Source of the DNA: Bacillus sp. FJAT-49736
Lineage (GTDB): Bacteria > Bacillota > Bacilli > Bacillales > Bacillaceae_C
Reading direction: 5' to 3'
DNA length: 64,000 nucleotides
NCBI RefSeq assembly: GCF_018343615.1
Contig: NZ_JAGYPI010000003.1
Coordinates: 248,001-312,000, forward strand
The notes beneath the pieces were generated by a model. That model was not told the origin of the DNA and did not search any database. It was given only the letters and a program-made list of their open reading frames with translations. Position 1 is the first letter of the stretch. The number at the start of each line of letters is the position of its first letter. A program made the position numbers and the translations under genes. This document shows, one piece after another, positions 25,107 through 34,242 of this stretch.

Positions 25107-25673
25107 CTATAATAATTGTGGATTAGAATAATGAATGATCATATTAAATTCGCATGTTTCATCCATTGTATTTCGATACTCTTGATGAATATCGGAAGAA
25201 AAGGAAATAGCATCGCCTTTTTCTAAGGAATATTGTTCCTCGCCGATTTTAATTAACAGGCAACCGGTATAGACTGTGACAATTTTGGTAACACCTATTC
25301 CCTTTGCCTCAGAATGATGAGTACATCCAGGCTGTATTCTGATACGGTAATTCTCAAAAGGTATACCGGGAGAAGCGAAAGTATTAAATGTCTCAAATAA
25401 ATCATTGTCTTCTTTTATAAATGGTTGATCCTCCATCCGAAGATATTTTATGGAAGGGTTTTGCATTAAGAAGGAGGCAATCGGTACCTGTAAGCCAGCG
25501 GCAATTTTCCAAAGCACCGCAACCGTAGGATTCGATGTACCTCGTTCGATTTGTCCGAGCATTGGTTTACTGACTCCCGTTAGCTCTGCAACCTCATCTA
25601 AAGAGAGCTTTCGCTGCCTGCGATAAAAGCGTAATTGCTGACCTATTTGTTCAGATAAGAAATTTTTATCCAT
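25107..25673 (-). CDS. XRE-family regulator with cupin sensor domain
   Basis: 188 residues. The helix-turn-helix spans about 8-65 (LRFYRRQRKLSLDEVAELTG, VSKPMLGQIERGTSNPTVAVLWKIA), with a linker to about 105. A C-terminal cupin barrel follows (HHSEAKGIGVTKIVTVYTGC; GDAISFSSDIHQEYRN). This layout is typical of PuuR/SutR-like regulators of small-molecule metabolism. No obvious target gene is adjacent. AAAGGAGCC precedes the ATG. Confidence 0.87.
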   Translation of the reverse strand: MDKNFLSEQIGQQLRFYRRQRKLSLDEVAELTGVSKPMLGQIERGTSNPTVAVLWKIAAGLQVPIASFLMQNPSIKYLRMEDQPFIKEDNDLFETFNTFASPGIPFENYRIRIQPGCTHHSEAKGIGVTKIVTVYTGCLLIKIGEEQYSLEKGDAISFSSDIHQEYRNTMDETCEFNMIIHYSNPQLL

Positions 25674-25868
25674 AAGGCTCCTTTGTTTGTATGTTATATT
25701 ATTCTTGTATTTATATTATAACATATTTGTCTTCCAAATTGGGGAGATGGTGCATATTGGTAAGTATTGTGCGCCGTTGAACATTCAAAAGGATGATATG
25801 ATATAATACAAAAAAACTAAGGAACGAAAAAGTATACATAAGCATTGAAACAGGCGGAGTGATGATAG

Positions 25869-27251
25869 TTGAAAAACGAGAAAACTTTATTGATAAAAGA
25901 AAAACAGCAATTCCCTTTAACCATTAAACGTTTGGGAATTAACGGAGAGGGAGTCGGCTACTTCAAAAAGCAAGTAGTCTTCGTACCCGGCGCACTTCCA
26001 GGTGAAGAGGTAGTAGTAGAAGTTACGAAGGCCCATCCGAAATATGCAGAGGCTATTGTGAAAAAAGTGCGGAAGCGTTCGAAACACAGGGTAAAAGCGC
26101 CATGCATCGTCTATGAACAATGCGGTGGATGCCAGCTTCAGCATTTAGAATATGGACAGCAGCTGAAAGAAAAGCGCGACATTTTGATTCAAGCACTAGA
26201 AAGACACACTCGATTTAATATAGAAGAAATGGATATTCGTGAAACAATTGGGATGGACAATCCTTGGCACTACCGCAACAAAAGCCAATTCCAGCTTGGA
26301 GAAGATCATGGAAAAGTCATCGCCGGAATGTACAGCATCGATTCCCACAGACTTATCAACATTCCAGAATGCATAGTCCAACAGCCCGTTACGAATAAGG
26401 TGACGAATGTAGTTAAACAAATATTAGCGGATTTCAAAGTCCCTATTTATAATGAAAAAACAAGAAAAGGCATTGTGAGAACCATTGTAACCCGAGTCGG
26501 TGTTGAAACAGGACAAGTTCAGGTCATGCTTGTCACTGCAAAAAAGGACTTGCCGCGCAAGGAGGCCATTATTTCGGAAATCAAGAATCGCCTGCCGGAA
26601 GTAGTCTCCATCATGCAAAATGTTAATCCGAAACGGACCTCCATCGTATTAGGCGATGAAACGATTCACTTATCCGGTGAAAAAATAGTGGAGGAGCGTT
26701 TAGAAGAATTCACTTACGAGTTATCGGCACGTGCATTCTTCCAGCTTAATCCGGTTCAAACCGTTAAGCTATATAATGAAGTGAAAAGAGCGGCTGGTTT
26801 AACAGGAAAAGAAAAAATAGTAGATGCTTATTGCGGAGTTGGAACAATCGGCCTTTGGTTGGCAAATGGAGCGGGAGAAATTCGCGGTATGGATGTAATC
26901 CCTGAGGGAATTGAAGATGCTAAGAAAAATGCAAAGAAGCACGGATACGAAAATGCATCTTATTTTACCGGAAAAGCGGAAGAACTCATGCCAAGATGGG
27001 TGAAAGAAGGATGGCGACCAGATGTTGTAGTGGTCGATCCGCCACGTACCGGGTGCGACTCGAAATTTTTAGACACTATTTTGAAGGTGAAGCCGAAGAC
27101 GTTTGTATATGTTTCGTGTAATCCATCTACTTTGGCAAAGGACTTACAGGTGTTGAGTTCGAAGTATAAGGTAGAGTATTTGCAGCCGGTAGATATGTTT
27201 CCGCAGACGGCGCATGTGGAGTGTGTAGCAAAAATAACAACAAATTTGTAA
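25869..27251 (+). CDS. yfjO: 23S rRNA (uracil-5-)-methyltransferase, RlmCD/YfjO type
   Basis: SAM-dependent RNA methyltransferase. N-terminal TRAM domain (about 10-70: [20 protein letters not shown]). A four-cysteine Fe-S motif follows, partly visible as [20 protein letters not shown] (about 78-97). The C-terminal Rossmann domain has [19 protein letters not shown] (~318), [10 protein letters not shown], and the catalytic [12 protein letters not shown]. The start is TTG after GGCGGAGTG. Two paralogues exist in B. subtilis (YefA/RlmCD and YfjO); the neighbourhood favours YfjO. Confidence 0.85.
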   Translation: MKNEKTLLIKEKQQFPLTIKRLGINGEGVGYFKKQVVFVPGALPGEEVVVEVTKAHPKYAEAIVKKVRKRSKHRVKAPCIVYEQCGGCQLQHLEYGQQLKEKRDILIQALERHTRFNIEEMDIRETIGMDNPWHYRNKSQFQLGEDHGKVIAGMYSIDSHRLINIPECIVQQPVTNKVTNVVKQILADFKVPIYNEKTRKGIVRTIVTRVGVETGQVQVMLVTAKKDLPRKEAIISEIKNRLPEVVSIMQNVNPKRTSIVLGDETIHLSGEKIVEERLEEFTYELSARAFFQLNPVQTVKLYNEVKRAAGLTGKEKIVDAYCGVGTIGLWLANGAGEIRGMDVIPEGIEDAKKNAKKHGYENASYFTGKAEELMPRWVKEGWRPDVVVVDPPRTGCDSKFLDTILKVKPKTFVYVSCNPSTLAKDLQVLSSKYKVEYLQPVDMFPQTAHVECVAKITTNL

Positions 27252-27286
27252 CAATAAATCTTCTATTTTCTAAGCAGAATCCAATA

Positions 27287-27325
27287 AAATACCGGGTTTC
27301 GATAAGAACTCGGTATTTGGCATTT
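27287..27325 (+). terminator. Weak terminator of the methyltransferase gene
   Basis: AAATACCGGGTTT and AACTCGGTATTT around a short loop, with a poor T tract (GGCATTTTAG). Confidence 0.55.
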
Positions 27326-27614
27326 TAGGTAGGGACAGGTATATGACGTGCACCCATCTTTTGGGAGAGAGCTTCCAATAATATGTAGTAGAACCTAGAC
27401 AATCCAACTGCCCTCAGAACGCATTAACCTCCACCTACTCAATTTTCTTTGCACTTTTTATTGGTTTATATTAAAGTGTATAAAGAAAAAAAACTAGGCT
27501 TTGATAAAAAAGTGCTTAGGCATAATATAAGTGTAAAAGGAACAGAGACATCTTTGCTTTTTATTTTTGGGGACAAGGGTATGTCCTTAAGTACCATAAT
27601 GAGAGGTTTTGAAT

Positions 27615-28571
27615 ATGAAAGATAATTTTTGGCGCGAATTACCACGGCCGTTTTTTGTACTAGCACCAATGGAAGAGGTGACGGATGTTGTTTTCCGCCA
27701 CGTAATAAGTGAAGCAGCTAGACCTGATGTGTTTTTTACAGAGTTTACAAACACGGAGAGTTATTGTCACCCAGAGGGCAACCAAAGTGTGCGTGGACGA
27801 TTGACTTTTACAGAAGATGAACAACCAATTGTGGCACATATATGGGGGGATAAGCCCGAATATTTTCGGCAAATGAGCATTGGTGTGGCGAAACTTGGAT
27901 TTAGGGGTGTGGATATCAATATGGGCTGTCCTGTACCTAATGTGGCATCCAAAGGGAAGGGAAGCGGCCTTATCCTTCGACCAGAAGTCGCTGCAGAGCT
28001 AATACAAGCGTCAAAAGCGGGAGGATTGCCTGTAAGTGTGAAGACAAGGCTTGGCTACACGGAGGTAGACGAGTGGTGGGACTGGCTAACCCATGTATTG
28101 AAACAAGACATCGCTAATCTTTCCATACATCTGCGTACCAGAAAAGAAATGAGCCAAGTAGATGCTCATTGGGAGTTGATTCCAGAGATCAAGAAACTTC
28201 GTGATCGGGTTTCACCAGATACACTTTTGACGATCAATGGGGATATTCCTGACCGTCAAACTGGCTTGAAGCTCGCTAATCAATATGGTGTTGATGGAGT
28301 TATGATTGGGCGTGGTGTTTTTAAAAATCCATTTGCCTTTGAAAAAGAGCCCAAGGATCATAGCAGTAAGGAATTGCTTGATCTTTTAAGACTGCATCTT
28401 GATCTACATGATAAATATTCAAATGAATTAGAGACACGTCCATTCAGTGCTCTTCATAGATTTTTTAAGATATATGTAAAAGGATTTCGAGGGGCGAGTG
28501 AATTAAGAAATCATTTGATGAGCACAAAGTCAACAGATGAAGTGCGTGCAATGCTCGATAACTTTGAGTGA
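27615..28571 (+). CDS. dus: tRNA-dihydrouridine synthase
   Basis: FMN enzyme that reduces uridine in the tRNA D-loop. TIM-barrel start [20 protein letters not shown], substrate loop [20 protein letters not shown] with the catalytic cysteine near residue 103, KTRLGY, and FMN phosphate motif [18 protein letters not shown]. 318 residues, normal. I use ATG 27615 with AGAGG 8 nt ahead; the in-frame TTG at 27609 is less well placed. This is an extra Dus besides the usual DusB operon gene. Short hairpins GGACA/TGTCC lie on both sides. Confidence 0.92.
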   Translation: MKDNFWRELPRPFFVLAPMEEVTDVVFRHVISEAARPDVFFTEFTNTESYCHPEGNQSVRGRLTFTEDEQPIVAHIWGDKPEYFRQMSIGVAKLGFRGVDINMGCPVPNVASKGKGSGLILRPEVAAELIQASKAGGLPVSVKTRLGYTEVDEWWDWLTHVLKQDIANLSIHLRTRKEMSQVDAHWELIPEIKKLRDRVSPDTLLTINGDIPDRQTGLKLANQYGVDGVMIGRGVFKNPFAFEKEPKDHSSKELLDLLRLHLDLHDKYSNELETRPFSALHRFFKIYVKGFRGASELRNHLMSTKSTDEVRAMLDNFE

Positions 28572-28690
28572 GGGACAGGGGAAGTAGGAGTGTCCTAATG
28601 TAAGGTAAAGTGATATGAGTGTTTCACTGCGAATGATTCGTTTAAAGGAAATCAATCGTAATTCTCCATAATCCAAATGAAGAAATAAAT

Positions 28691-28732
28691 AAGGTTGTCA
28701 AAGATAAGAGCTCTTTGACAACCTTATTTTTT
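28691..28732. terminator. Bidirectional terminator after the deacetylase gene
   Basis: AAGGTTGTCAAAGA / TCTTTGACAACCTT, perfect 14-bp stem with a 7-nt loop and T runs on both strands. Confidence 0.9.
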
Positions 28733-28734
28733 AT

Positions 28735-30552
28735 CTATTTAACAATTAGCTGTTTAAAGTCTTGTAATGTAGTGTTAAAACTTACTCTCACTCTTTGTAA
28801 TTCATAATGACTATCATTTGTATTTGCAATTCCTTGTTTCGTTGTGACAGCAAAATCATAATATTTTTTCACTTCATTAATAACAGTGTTGTTATAACTG
28901 CCATATGGATAAGCAATTGCAGTAACCTTCTTCCCGGTAATGTCCTCCAGTAAAAATTTGTTATCCTTAATCTCTTTTAATAAATCGATGTTACCGGCGG
29001 TCTCGCTATCATTAAAAAATGGATGTGTCATTGTATGTGCTTGAATGGAAATAATTCCAGAATCGCTTATTTCTTTTATTTGCTCTAAAGAAAGAAAATC
29101 ATTTTCATCAATTTCAGAGCCTATGATGAAAAATGTTGCTTTAGGTTTAAAAGTTTCATCTCTTAAATCTTTTAAAATATAGTATGCAACAATATTATTT
29201 TCAAATCCATCATCAAAAGTTATTATAATTGGTTTTTTAATATTTTTTATGTTTTGGACTTCATCGAAATTAATAGGTGTATATCCTGCTGCTTTTAAAT
29301 ATTCCATTTGTTCCTCGAAATCTTTGGGAGTAACAAACCTACCATATTCATCAGGCTGAGGATCTTCTCCAATTTGGTGATACATTAAAATGGGAATATT
29401 ATATCCAGGATCCCTTTTAACAGGAATTGTCCCTACATCCTTTACATGTATATAGCCAGTTTTTTTCTTTCCTTTGATATAAGCTATAGCTTGATACCAT
29501 TTATCATCATAATGTGTTAGCTTTAGTTGGTCCCCTTTTTTATAACTCTTCAATTTTAAGGACTTTCTAGATGTTTGACTATATAAATATGTTGGGCTTT
29601 TTAAGGCAGAAGACTGTATACTCGGAGCGAATGGACTCACATCGCTAGTAAGAATATAGCCGGTTTGATTCTCCCCATTTACATTAACCGTTACAGTGAA
29701 CCAATTTGAGTTATATGGCCGATATTTAAGAGATTTTCCTTTCTCGTAAATTTCTAATATATTGGAGTTCTTTGAAGTGTCACTATACACTTTAGCTTGG
29801 TTCTTAACGGCATATCCTTCTAGAACTTTATTTACATCTTTTTTTAAAATATATCCGGTTTGTGCCTTCCCATTTATATAGCTGGTTACTTCATACCAAT
29901 TTTTTGAAAATGTACGATAACGCAGAAGTTTTCCCACTTGATAGCTTTTGATTATATTGGCATCTATAGATGGTTTTGAGTAAACCTTTGTAGACTTTAT
30001 TACCCCTATACTACCTACGATTGGGTTATTAACAATGGTTTCAACATTATTTATTGGAATATATCCTGTATATTCTTCTTCATTGATATTAACTGTAACC
30101 ATATACCAATCTTGATCGTAGCTCCGATATTCGATGATACTTCCTTTGTCATAACTATTTATGATGCTGGAATCGATACTGTTAGAACTGTAAACATTTG
30201 TTGTACATACTGTTACACCTTTAACACTTTGTGATTCACTAATATCTCCGGCATCATCTTTATTTATATAGCCTTTATACATAATTCCATTAATACTTAC
30301 GACTGCTACATACCAATGACTTGAATAAGGATGATATACAAGAGGATGGTTATAATCATAGCTTTTTAGAATGGGAGCCTCTCTTGAGGTGCCAGCATAA
30401 ACATTTACAGGTTGAACTAAGGAATAACCATGGATTATCTCGTCATTTCCTTCATATCCTTCATTATCATCAGCTATTATAGTTGACTGAAGAAAAAATG
30501 AGATAGTGAATATTGTTGCTAGTATAATTAATAGTTTTTTAGATCGAAACAT
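28735..30552 (-). CDS. Secreted polysaccharide deacetylase with five SH3-like repeats
   Basis: 605 residues. Signal peptide (about 1-27). Five repeats of roughly 70 residues follow (about 40-385), each with a pattern like VYS..S...IL.SY..G..L.YR.Y...WY.VTV.ING...TGYI...DV, resembling bacterial SH3 wall-binding units. The NodB deacetylase domain (about 395-605) has IPILMYHQIG, IITFDDGFENN (Asp-Asp), AHTMTHPF (metal histidines) and AYPYGSYN. Probably acts on cell-wall or extracellular glycans. Single gene with its own terminator. Confidence 0.86.
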   Translation of the reverse strand: MFRSKKLLIILATIFTISFFLQSTIIADDNEGYEGNDEIIHGYSLVQPVNVYAGTSREAPILKSYDYNHPLVYHPYSSHWYVAVVSINGIMYKGYINKDDAGDISESQSVKGVTVCTTNVYSSNSIDSSIINSYDKGSIIEYRSYDQDWYMVTVNINEEEYTGYIPINNVETIVNNPIVGSIGVIKSTKVYSKPSIDANIIKSYQVGKLLRYRTFSKNWYEVTSYINGKAQTGYILKKDVNKVLEGYAVKNQAKVYSDTSKNSNILEIYEKGKSLKYRPYNSNWFTVTVNVNGENQTGYILTSDVSPFAPSIQSSALKSPTYLYSQTSRKSLKLKSYKKGDQLKLTHYDDKWYQAIAYIKGKKKTGYIHVKDVGTIPVKRDPGYNIPILMYHQIGEDPQPDEYGRFVTPKDFEEQMEYLKAAGYTPINFDEVQNIKNIKKPIIITFDDGFENNIVAYYILKDLRDETFKPKATFFIIGSEIDENDFLSLEQIKEISDSGIISIQAHTMTHPFFNDSETAGNIDLLKEIKDNKFLLEDITGKKVTAIAYPYGSYNNTVINEVKKYYDFAVTTKQGIANTNDSHYELQRVRVSFNTTLQDFKQLIVK

Positions 30553-30997
30553 TATATTTTCCCCTCAATATGTATGTAATTTTAATCTTGTTTACAATTT
30601 AGGAAACCACAGTGATACTAAAAATCCAAAGCTAAGGACCACTATAATAGCTTTTTTAATGAAGACACTGTAGCTCCATTGTAATAATGAATAATACCTA
30701 TTATTCTAACAAAATTATACAAAATTAGCTATAAATTTGAAAAAAATTCAAATTTATTCCCGCTTTTGACTAATGAATAATGTATCAATAGCGGGATTCG
30801 AGATATTTAATTATGATGTTCCGTAAAGATCAATCCTTTGGCATTGCAATAAAAACATTTCAAAATACCTATTTTAGTCCTATGCATAAATATTAACTGT
30901 ATTTGTGAGAACTTTATTAAAATTACAGAACAAGAATAATTAATGAACGAAATTTTAAATTAAATAATGAAAAAGTATACTTTCGTATTAAATTGTA
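30553..30997. other. Gene-free interval upstream of the deacetylase
   Basis: About 440 AT-rich bases. On the minus strand TTTCAA-N17-TATAAT (near 30700-30730) is a possible promoter for the deacetylase. No coding frame or structured element was found. Confidence 0.4.
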
Positions 30998-31195
30998 ATG
31001 GAGTTTGCAATAAAAAAACTAACAAAGAAAGGCTCAAGACATGGTCCGTTTACGGAAATGAAAGAATTGATTGCCGGGTTCATTCTGCTGGATGTGAAGT
31101 CAAGGGAAGAAGCCATCGAGCTGGTCATGCGGATGCGGGAACCGAACCGCAAGGACATGGGGAAAGTCAGATTGAATTGTGTAAAGAATTTTTAA
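30998..31195 (+). pseudogene. YciI-family fragment
   Basis: The frame contains HGPFTEMKELIAGFILLDVK and SREEAIELVMRM, the conserved centre of YCII-domain proteins (GPF.E.KE...GF.L.DV.S.EEA). The usual N-terminal half (about 50 residues) is missing, and the reading ends soon after without the normal C-terminus. Bases 31070-31165 are much richer in GC than the flanks, which suggests acquisition from another source. No convincing ribosome binding site. Treated as a remnant. Confidence 0.6.
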
Positions 31196-31529
31196 ACACC
31201 TTAGCTAACCCAGGATCCGGAAATATTGGCCAAGGAATAGGAATTTATAAAAAATCTAAAAAGGGAGCCGAGCGTGACCCCCTTTAGACAAATTGTATCA
31301 ATGAATAGCTGACTAATGGCATCTCAAAAGAGGTGCCTTTTTAGGTTGGAGAATATTTCTTTGGTTTCGTAGAACGAATTACAGCAAGATTTGGAAAGTG
31401 TTATTAAGTACATAATGTTATCTTTTTATCAAGGATCTTTTCGTAAACTTTGTTACTCTTGGACCTTAACAAGTGGCATTTACTAAGTTTGTAATAAGAT
31501 AGGAGGAGTTTGAAAGTGGAAATATCCCA
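31196..31529. other. Gene-free interval with degraded sequence
   Basis: Holds the terminator at 31318-31342 and a half-MITE-like stretch (GGATCTTTTCGTAAAC with TTTGTTAC, near 31433). At 31503 an isolated AGGAGGAG stands before a four-codon frame. It looks like the remains of lost genes. Confidence 0.4.
31318..31342 (+). terminator. Orphan terminator after the YciI remnant
   Basis: GGCATCTC AAAA GAGGTGCC TTTTT. It probably terminated the gene of which only the YciI fragment remains. Confidence 0.75.
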
Positions 31530-31631
31530 CTAAACATCTGAATCTATAGGTAGTTTTTGTATTGGAACGTATATGTGATAGTCAGAATCAAGGGCGTGAA
31601 TATTATTAAAAACTTGAATAAGCTCAATATG

Positions 31632-32399
31632 TTAATTCTCGGGTTCTTGTTTGGAGATTTTTAAAAATCTTGCATAGTCAGTGGCGAGTACATCTCCTAT
31701 TTCGAGTAAATCACCAAGATATTTGAATCTAGCGCAAAAGAGTTGGGGTACATCAATGTTAAAGTAATAGGGCTTATCAATCTGCAAATCATGTGGAATA
31801 CCAAATAAAACTTTGAAACGAGTTGAATTTGGTTGGCAATTAGAATAGATAACATAACATGGACCACTGATGGTTTCATCGATGTTGTTTAACAGCATTT
31901 TGGAGTGAGAGCGAATTTTTGTCTTGTAATCATCTGTTGCTAGATCCACTTCAAAGGCAATGCCGCAAACTTGAATGGCTTCGAATGGTGTAAGGGTGAA
32001 ATCAGTAACAATATCACCATTGATGTTTTTTATAGGTCTTTTCACTACTAATGGTATTGGCGCAATAGGTACCACTACATCTTTTTCCCTGAGTGAACTT
32101 GGAGCTATACCGTATTTGCGTTTAAACGCGCGGGTGAAGGATGATGGGGTTCCGAAGTTTAGTTGATACGCAATATCTGTTAGTGATAGATTTTCGTTTT
32201 GAATTAATTTTACGGATGAATTTAATCTCCTGGATAATATGTACTGGTTTAATGAACAACCCATCATAGCAGAAAAAAGTCTATGAAAATAGTATTTAGA
32301 GATGTTGAAGCTATTGGCAACTGAATCCAGTGATAGCGGGAGTTCTAAATTATTTTCAATATGAATTAAAGCCTTTGCAATAATTTCATAATGTTCCAT
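31632..32399 (-). CDS. AraC-family regulator with GyrI-like effector domain, C-terminally truncated
   Basis: 255 residues from ATG 32399 (after AGGTGAT). Two AraC helix-turn-helix motifs lie at about 8-108 (LPLSLDSVANSFNISKYYFH; LSLTDIAYQLNFGTPSSFTRAFKRKYG). A GyrI-like effector-binding domain follows from about 125 (FTLTPFEAIQVCGIAFEV). The TAA at 31632-31634 interrupts the domain: in the same frame, codons for HIELIQVFNNIHALDSDYHI and VPIQKLPIDSDV continue to a TAG at 31530. That is the expected end of the domain. A 31-nt T tract lies just upstream of the ribosome binding site. Divergent from a DUF4386 gene. Confidence 0.85.
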   Translation of the reverse strand: MEHYEIIAKALIHIENNLELPLSLDSVANSFNISKYYFHRLFSAMMGCSLNQYILSRRLNSSVKLIQNENLSLTDIAYQLNFGTPSSFTRAFKRKYGIAPSSLREKDVVVPIAPIPLVVKRPIKNINGDIVTDFTLTPFEAIQVCGIAFEVDLATDDYKTKIRSHSKMLLNNIDETISGPCYVIYSNCQPNSTRFKVLFGIPHDLQIDKPYYFNIDVPQLFCARFKYLGDLLEIGDVLATDYARFLKISKQEPEN

Positions 32400-32411
32400 T
32401 GTATCACCTGT

Positions 32412-32445
<34 letters not shown>

Positions 32446-32506
32446 TATTTTCTAATTAGTCTAACATATGGGCTTTTAAAAGTAATTATTTCAAGGAGGT
32501 AAAAAA

Positions 32507-33205
32507 ATGACACGAGACCGAATGAATGGGATGATTATAGGAGTATTTTATATTGTTGCGGCTATTACTTCTATAATAGCGGTTGTCTTATATCAACCAG
32601 TTTTGTCAGAACAATGGTATATGACGGTTGCAAATGGACATGAAACGAAAGTTTTGGTTGGTGCGATCAATGACCTATTACTCGTAGTAACAGCAATTGG
32701 AACAGCAGTGATGTTTTTCCCTTATCTTCGTGGTTGGAATGAACACATAGCATTAGGGTATCTTTGTTTACGATTTATGGAGGCTGTTTTTATTGCAATA
32801 GGAATTGTGAGTATATTAGGTTTATGGAGTATTAGTATACAATATGAAGCAGGAAACTTTACAAATGTAGATAATCTTTCATCTATAGGTTTCATGTTAC
32901 AGTCTCTTTATCGTTGGACTACACTGTTAGGTCCGAATTTTATGTTAGGTTTAAATACAGTTTTATATAGTTATTTACTTTTTCGAACAGCTATCGTGCC
33001 AAAGCCGTTAGCACTATTCGGTATGATTACTGCTTTAATGGTATTCCTAGCGGGTTTACTAGAAATGTTTGGTCTAGTTGAACCATATTCAACTGTAAAA
33101 GGACTAATTGCATTACCTGTTGGAGTCTATGAAATAAGTTTGGCATTTTGGTTAATTGTGAAGGGGTTCTATAAGGAGAAACTTAGGGCATTAAAAGCGA
33201 AATAA
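32507..33205 (+). CDS. DUF4386 membrane protein
   Basis: 232 residues with six membrane helices; begins MTRDRMNGMIIGVFYIVAAI. The family features RFMEAVFIAIGI and SLYRWTTLLGPNFMLGLNTV are present. Function unknown. CAAGGAGG lies before the ATG. Divergent from the AraC gene, which may control it; DUF4386 genes often accompany regulators of this kind. Confidence 0.85.
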   Translation: MTRDRMNGMIIGVFYIVAAITSIIAVVLYQPVLSEQWYMTVANGHETKVLVGAINDLLLVVTAIGTAVMFFPYLRGWNEHIALGYLCLRFMEAVFIAIGIVSILGLWSISIQYEAGNFTNVDNLSSIGFMLQSLYRWTTLLGPNFMLGLNTVLYSYLLFRTAIVPKPLALFGMITALMVFLAGLLEMFGLVEPYSTVKGLIALPVGVYEISLAFWLIVKGFYKEKLRALKAK

Positions 33206-33239
33206 TGGTTTTAATTAGTAACTGTGAATGTAAAGGGGC

Positions 33240-33282
33240 AAAAGCAGGTCTTATCCTAACCATAGGAACCTGCTTTTTTCTC
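33240..33282 (+). terminator. Terminator of the DUF4386 gene
   Basis: AAAGCAGGT, long loop with an inner TCCTA/TAGGA stem, ACCTGCTTT, then TTTC. Confidence 0.85.
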
Positions 33283-33431
33283 TGAAGATAAATTTTACAT
33301 AGTTAATATGTCAATGAAAGATAAATTATATTTTTTTCGTTTTTTATGTCAAAATATATGGAAAGTATTCAAGTCATTAATTTCTAAATGGCACAAGTAA
33401 ATGGAATTTTTAATAAATAGGAGGTCTACTA

Positions 33432-33932
33432 ATGGATAATAACGATATATTAATTCGATTAAGATATGCATTGGAATTAAAAAATAAAGAGATGGCAGAG
33501 ATTTTTAAACTTGGTGGCGTAGAGGTATCTGTACCAGAAGTGGTCAAGATACTTACAAAGACATACGATGAAGATGATTATGAGAATGAGGATCAAATCA
33601 AATGTACACACAGTATGTTAGACTCGTTTTTAAATGGTCTAATTATTTATAAAAGAGGAAAACAAGAGTCGAAGCCTGGACAGTCTAATCCACAAGAAAC
33701 TCCATTAAAGACGAGTGAAAACGTGAATAATCTTCTGTTAAAGAAAGTTAAAATAGCATTGACTTTAACGACTGATGATATATTGGATATTTTCAAAAAT
33801 GCTGGACTGAGGGTATCAAAAGGAGAACTTGGGGCTTTATTTAGAAAAGAAGGACATAAGAATTATAAAGAATGCGGAGATAATTTCGCTAGAAACTTTT
33901 TAAAAGGATTAGCAATTAAATACAGGAGATAA
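33432..33932 (+). CDS. yehS: DUF1456 protein YehS
   Basis: 166 residues made of two similar halves (about 1-75 and 95-166), each with a pattern LRYALELKN..MAEIFKLGG and FLNGL..YKRG/FLKGLAIKYR. This tandem layout defines the DUF1456/YehS family. Cytoplasmic, function unknown. TAGGAGG precedes the ATG. Confidence 0.88.
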   Translation: MDNNDILIRLRYALELKNKEMAEIFKLGGVEVSVPEVVKILTKTYDEDDYENEDQIKCTHSMLDSFLNGLIIYKRGKQESKPGQSNPQETPLKTSENVNNLLLKKVKIALTLTTDDILDIFKNAGLRVSKGELGALFRKEGHKNYKECGDNFARNFLKGLAIKYRR

Positions 33933-34138
33933 CTCTCTTTAGTATTCTAGGTACATACCAGGTACCGCCATTGGTTGAAAAGAGGCATAAAAACAGAATC
34001 TTCTTAGAAGTTACTATCGATAGCTGCAGTTCAAGTTCTGAAAAAATCACCGTGTTGCACTTATTAGAAACGAATTAGGAGCTAATTTAGGGGGCTCTTC
34101 TCTAACTTTTTAGGAGAGCTATATTGTTTTATTTATAA

Positions 34139-34197
34139 AAAACAGCAGAAAATAGATAAGTAGTAACTAAATAACTTACGCATTTTTCTGCTGTTAA
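34139..34197. terminator. Terminator downstream of helD
   Basis: AACAGCAGAAAA / TTTTTCTGCTGTT with a long AT-rich loop. In the minus direction the stem is followed by TTTTTATAAAT. Confidence 0.7.
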
Positions 34198-34242
34198 ATT
34201 TATTCTCATATTGGTTAAGCGCTCATTCAAATAAGGTAAATA

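Noticed and set aside
30967-31287. 106-codon open frame overlapping the YciI fragment
   Set aside because: Its translation is the shadow frame of the YciI domain and has no family features; the GC-rich stretch simply lacks stops in that frame.
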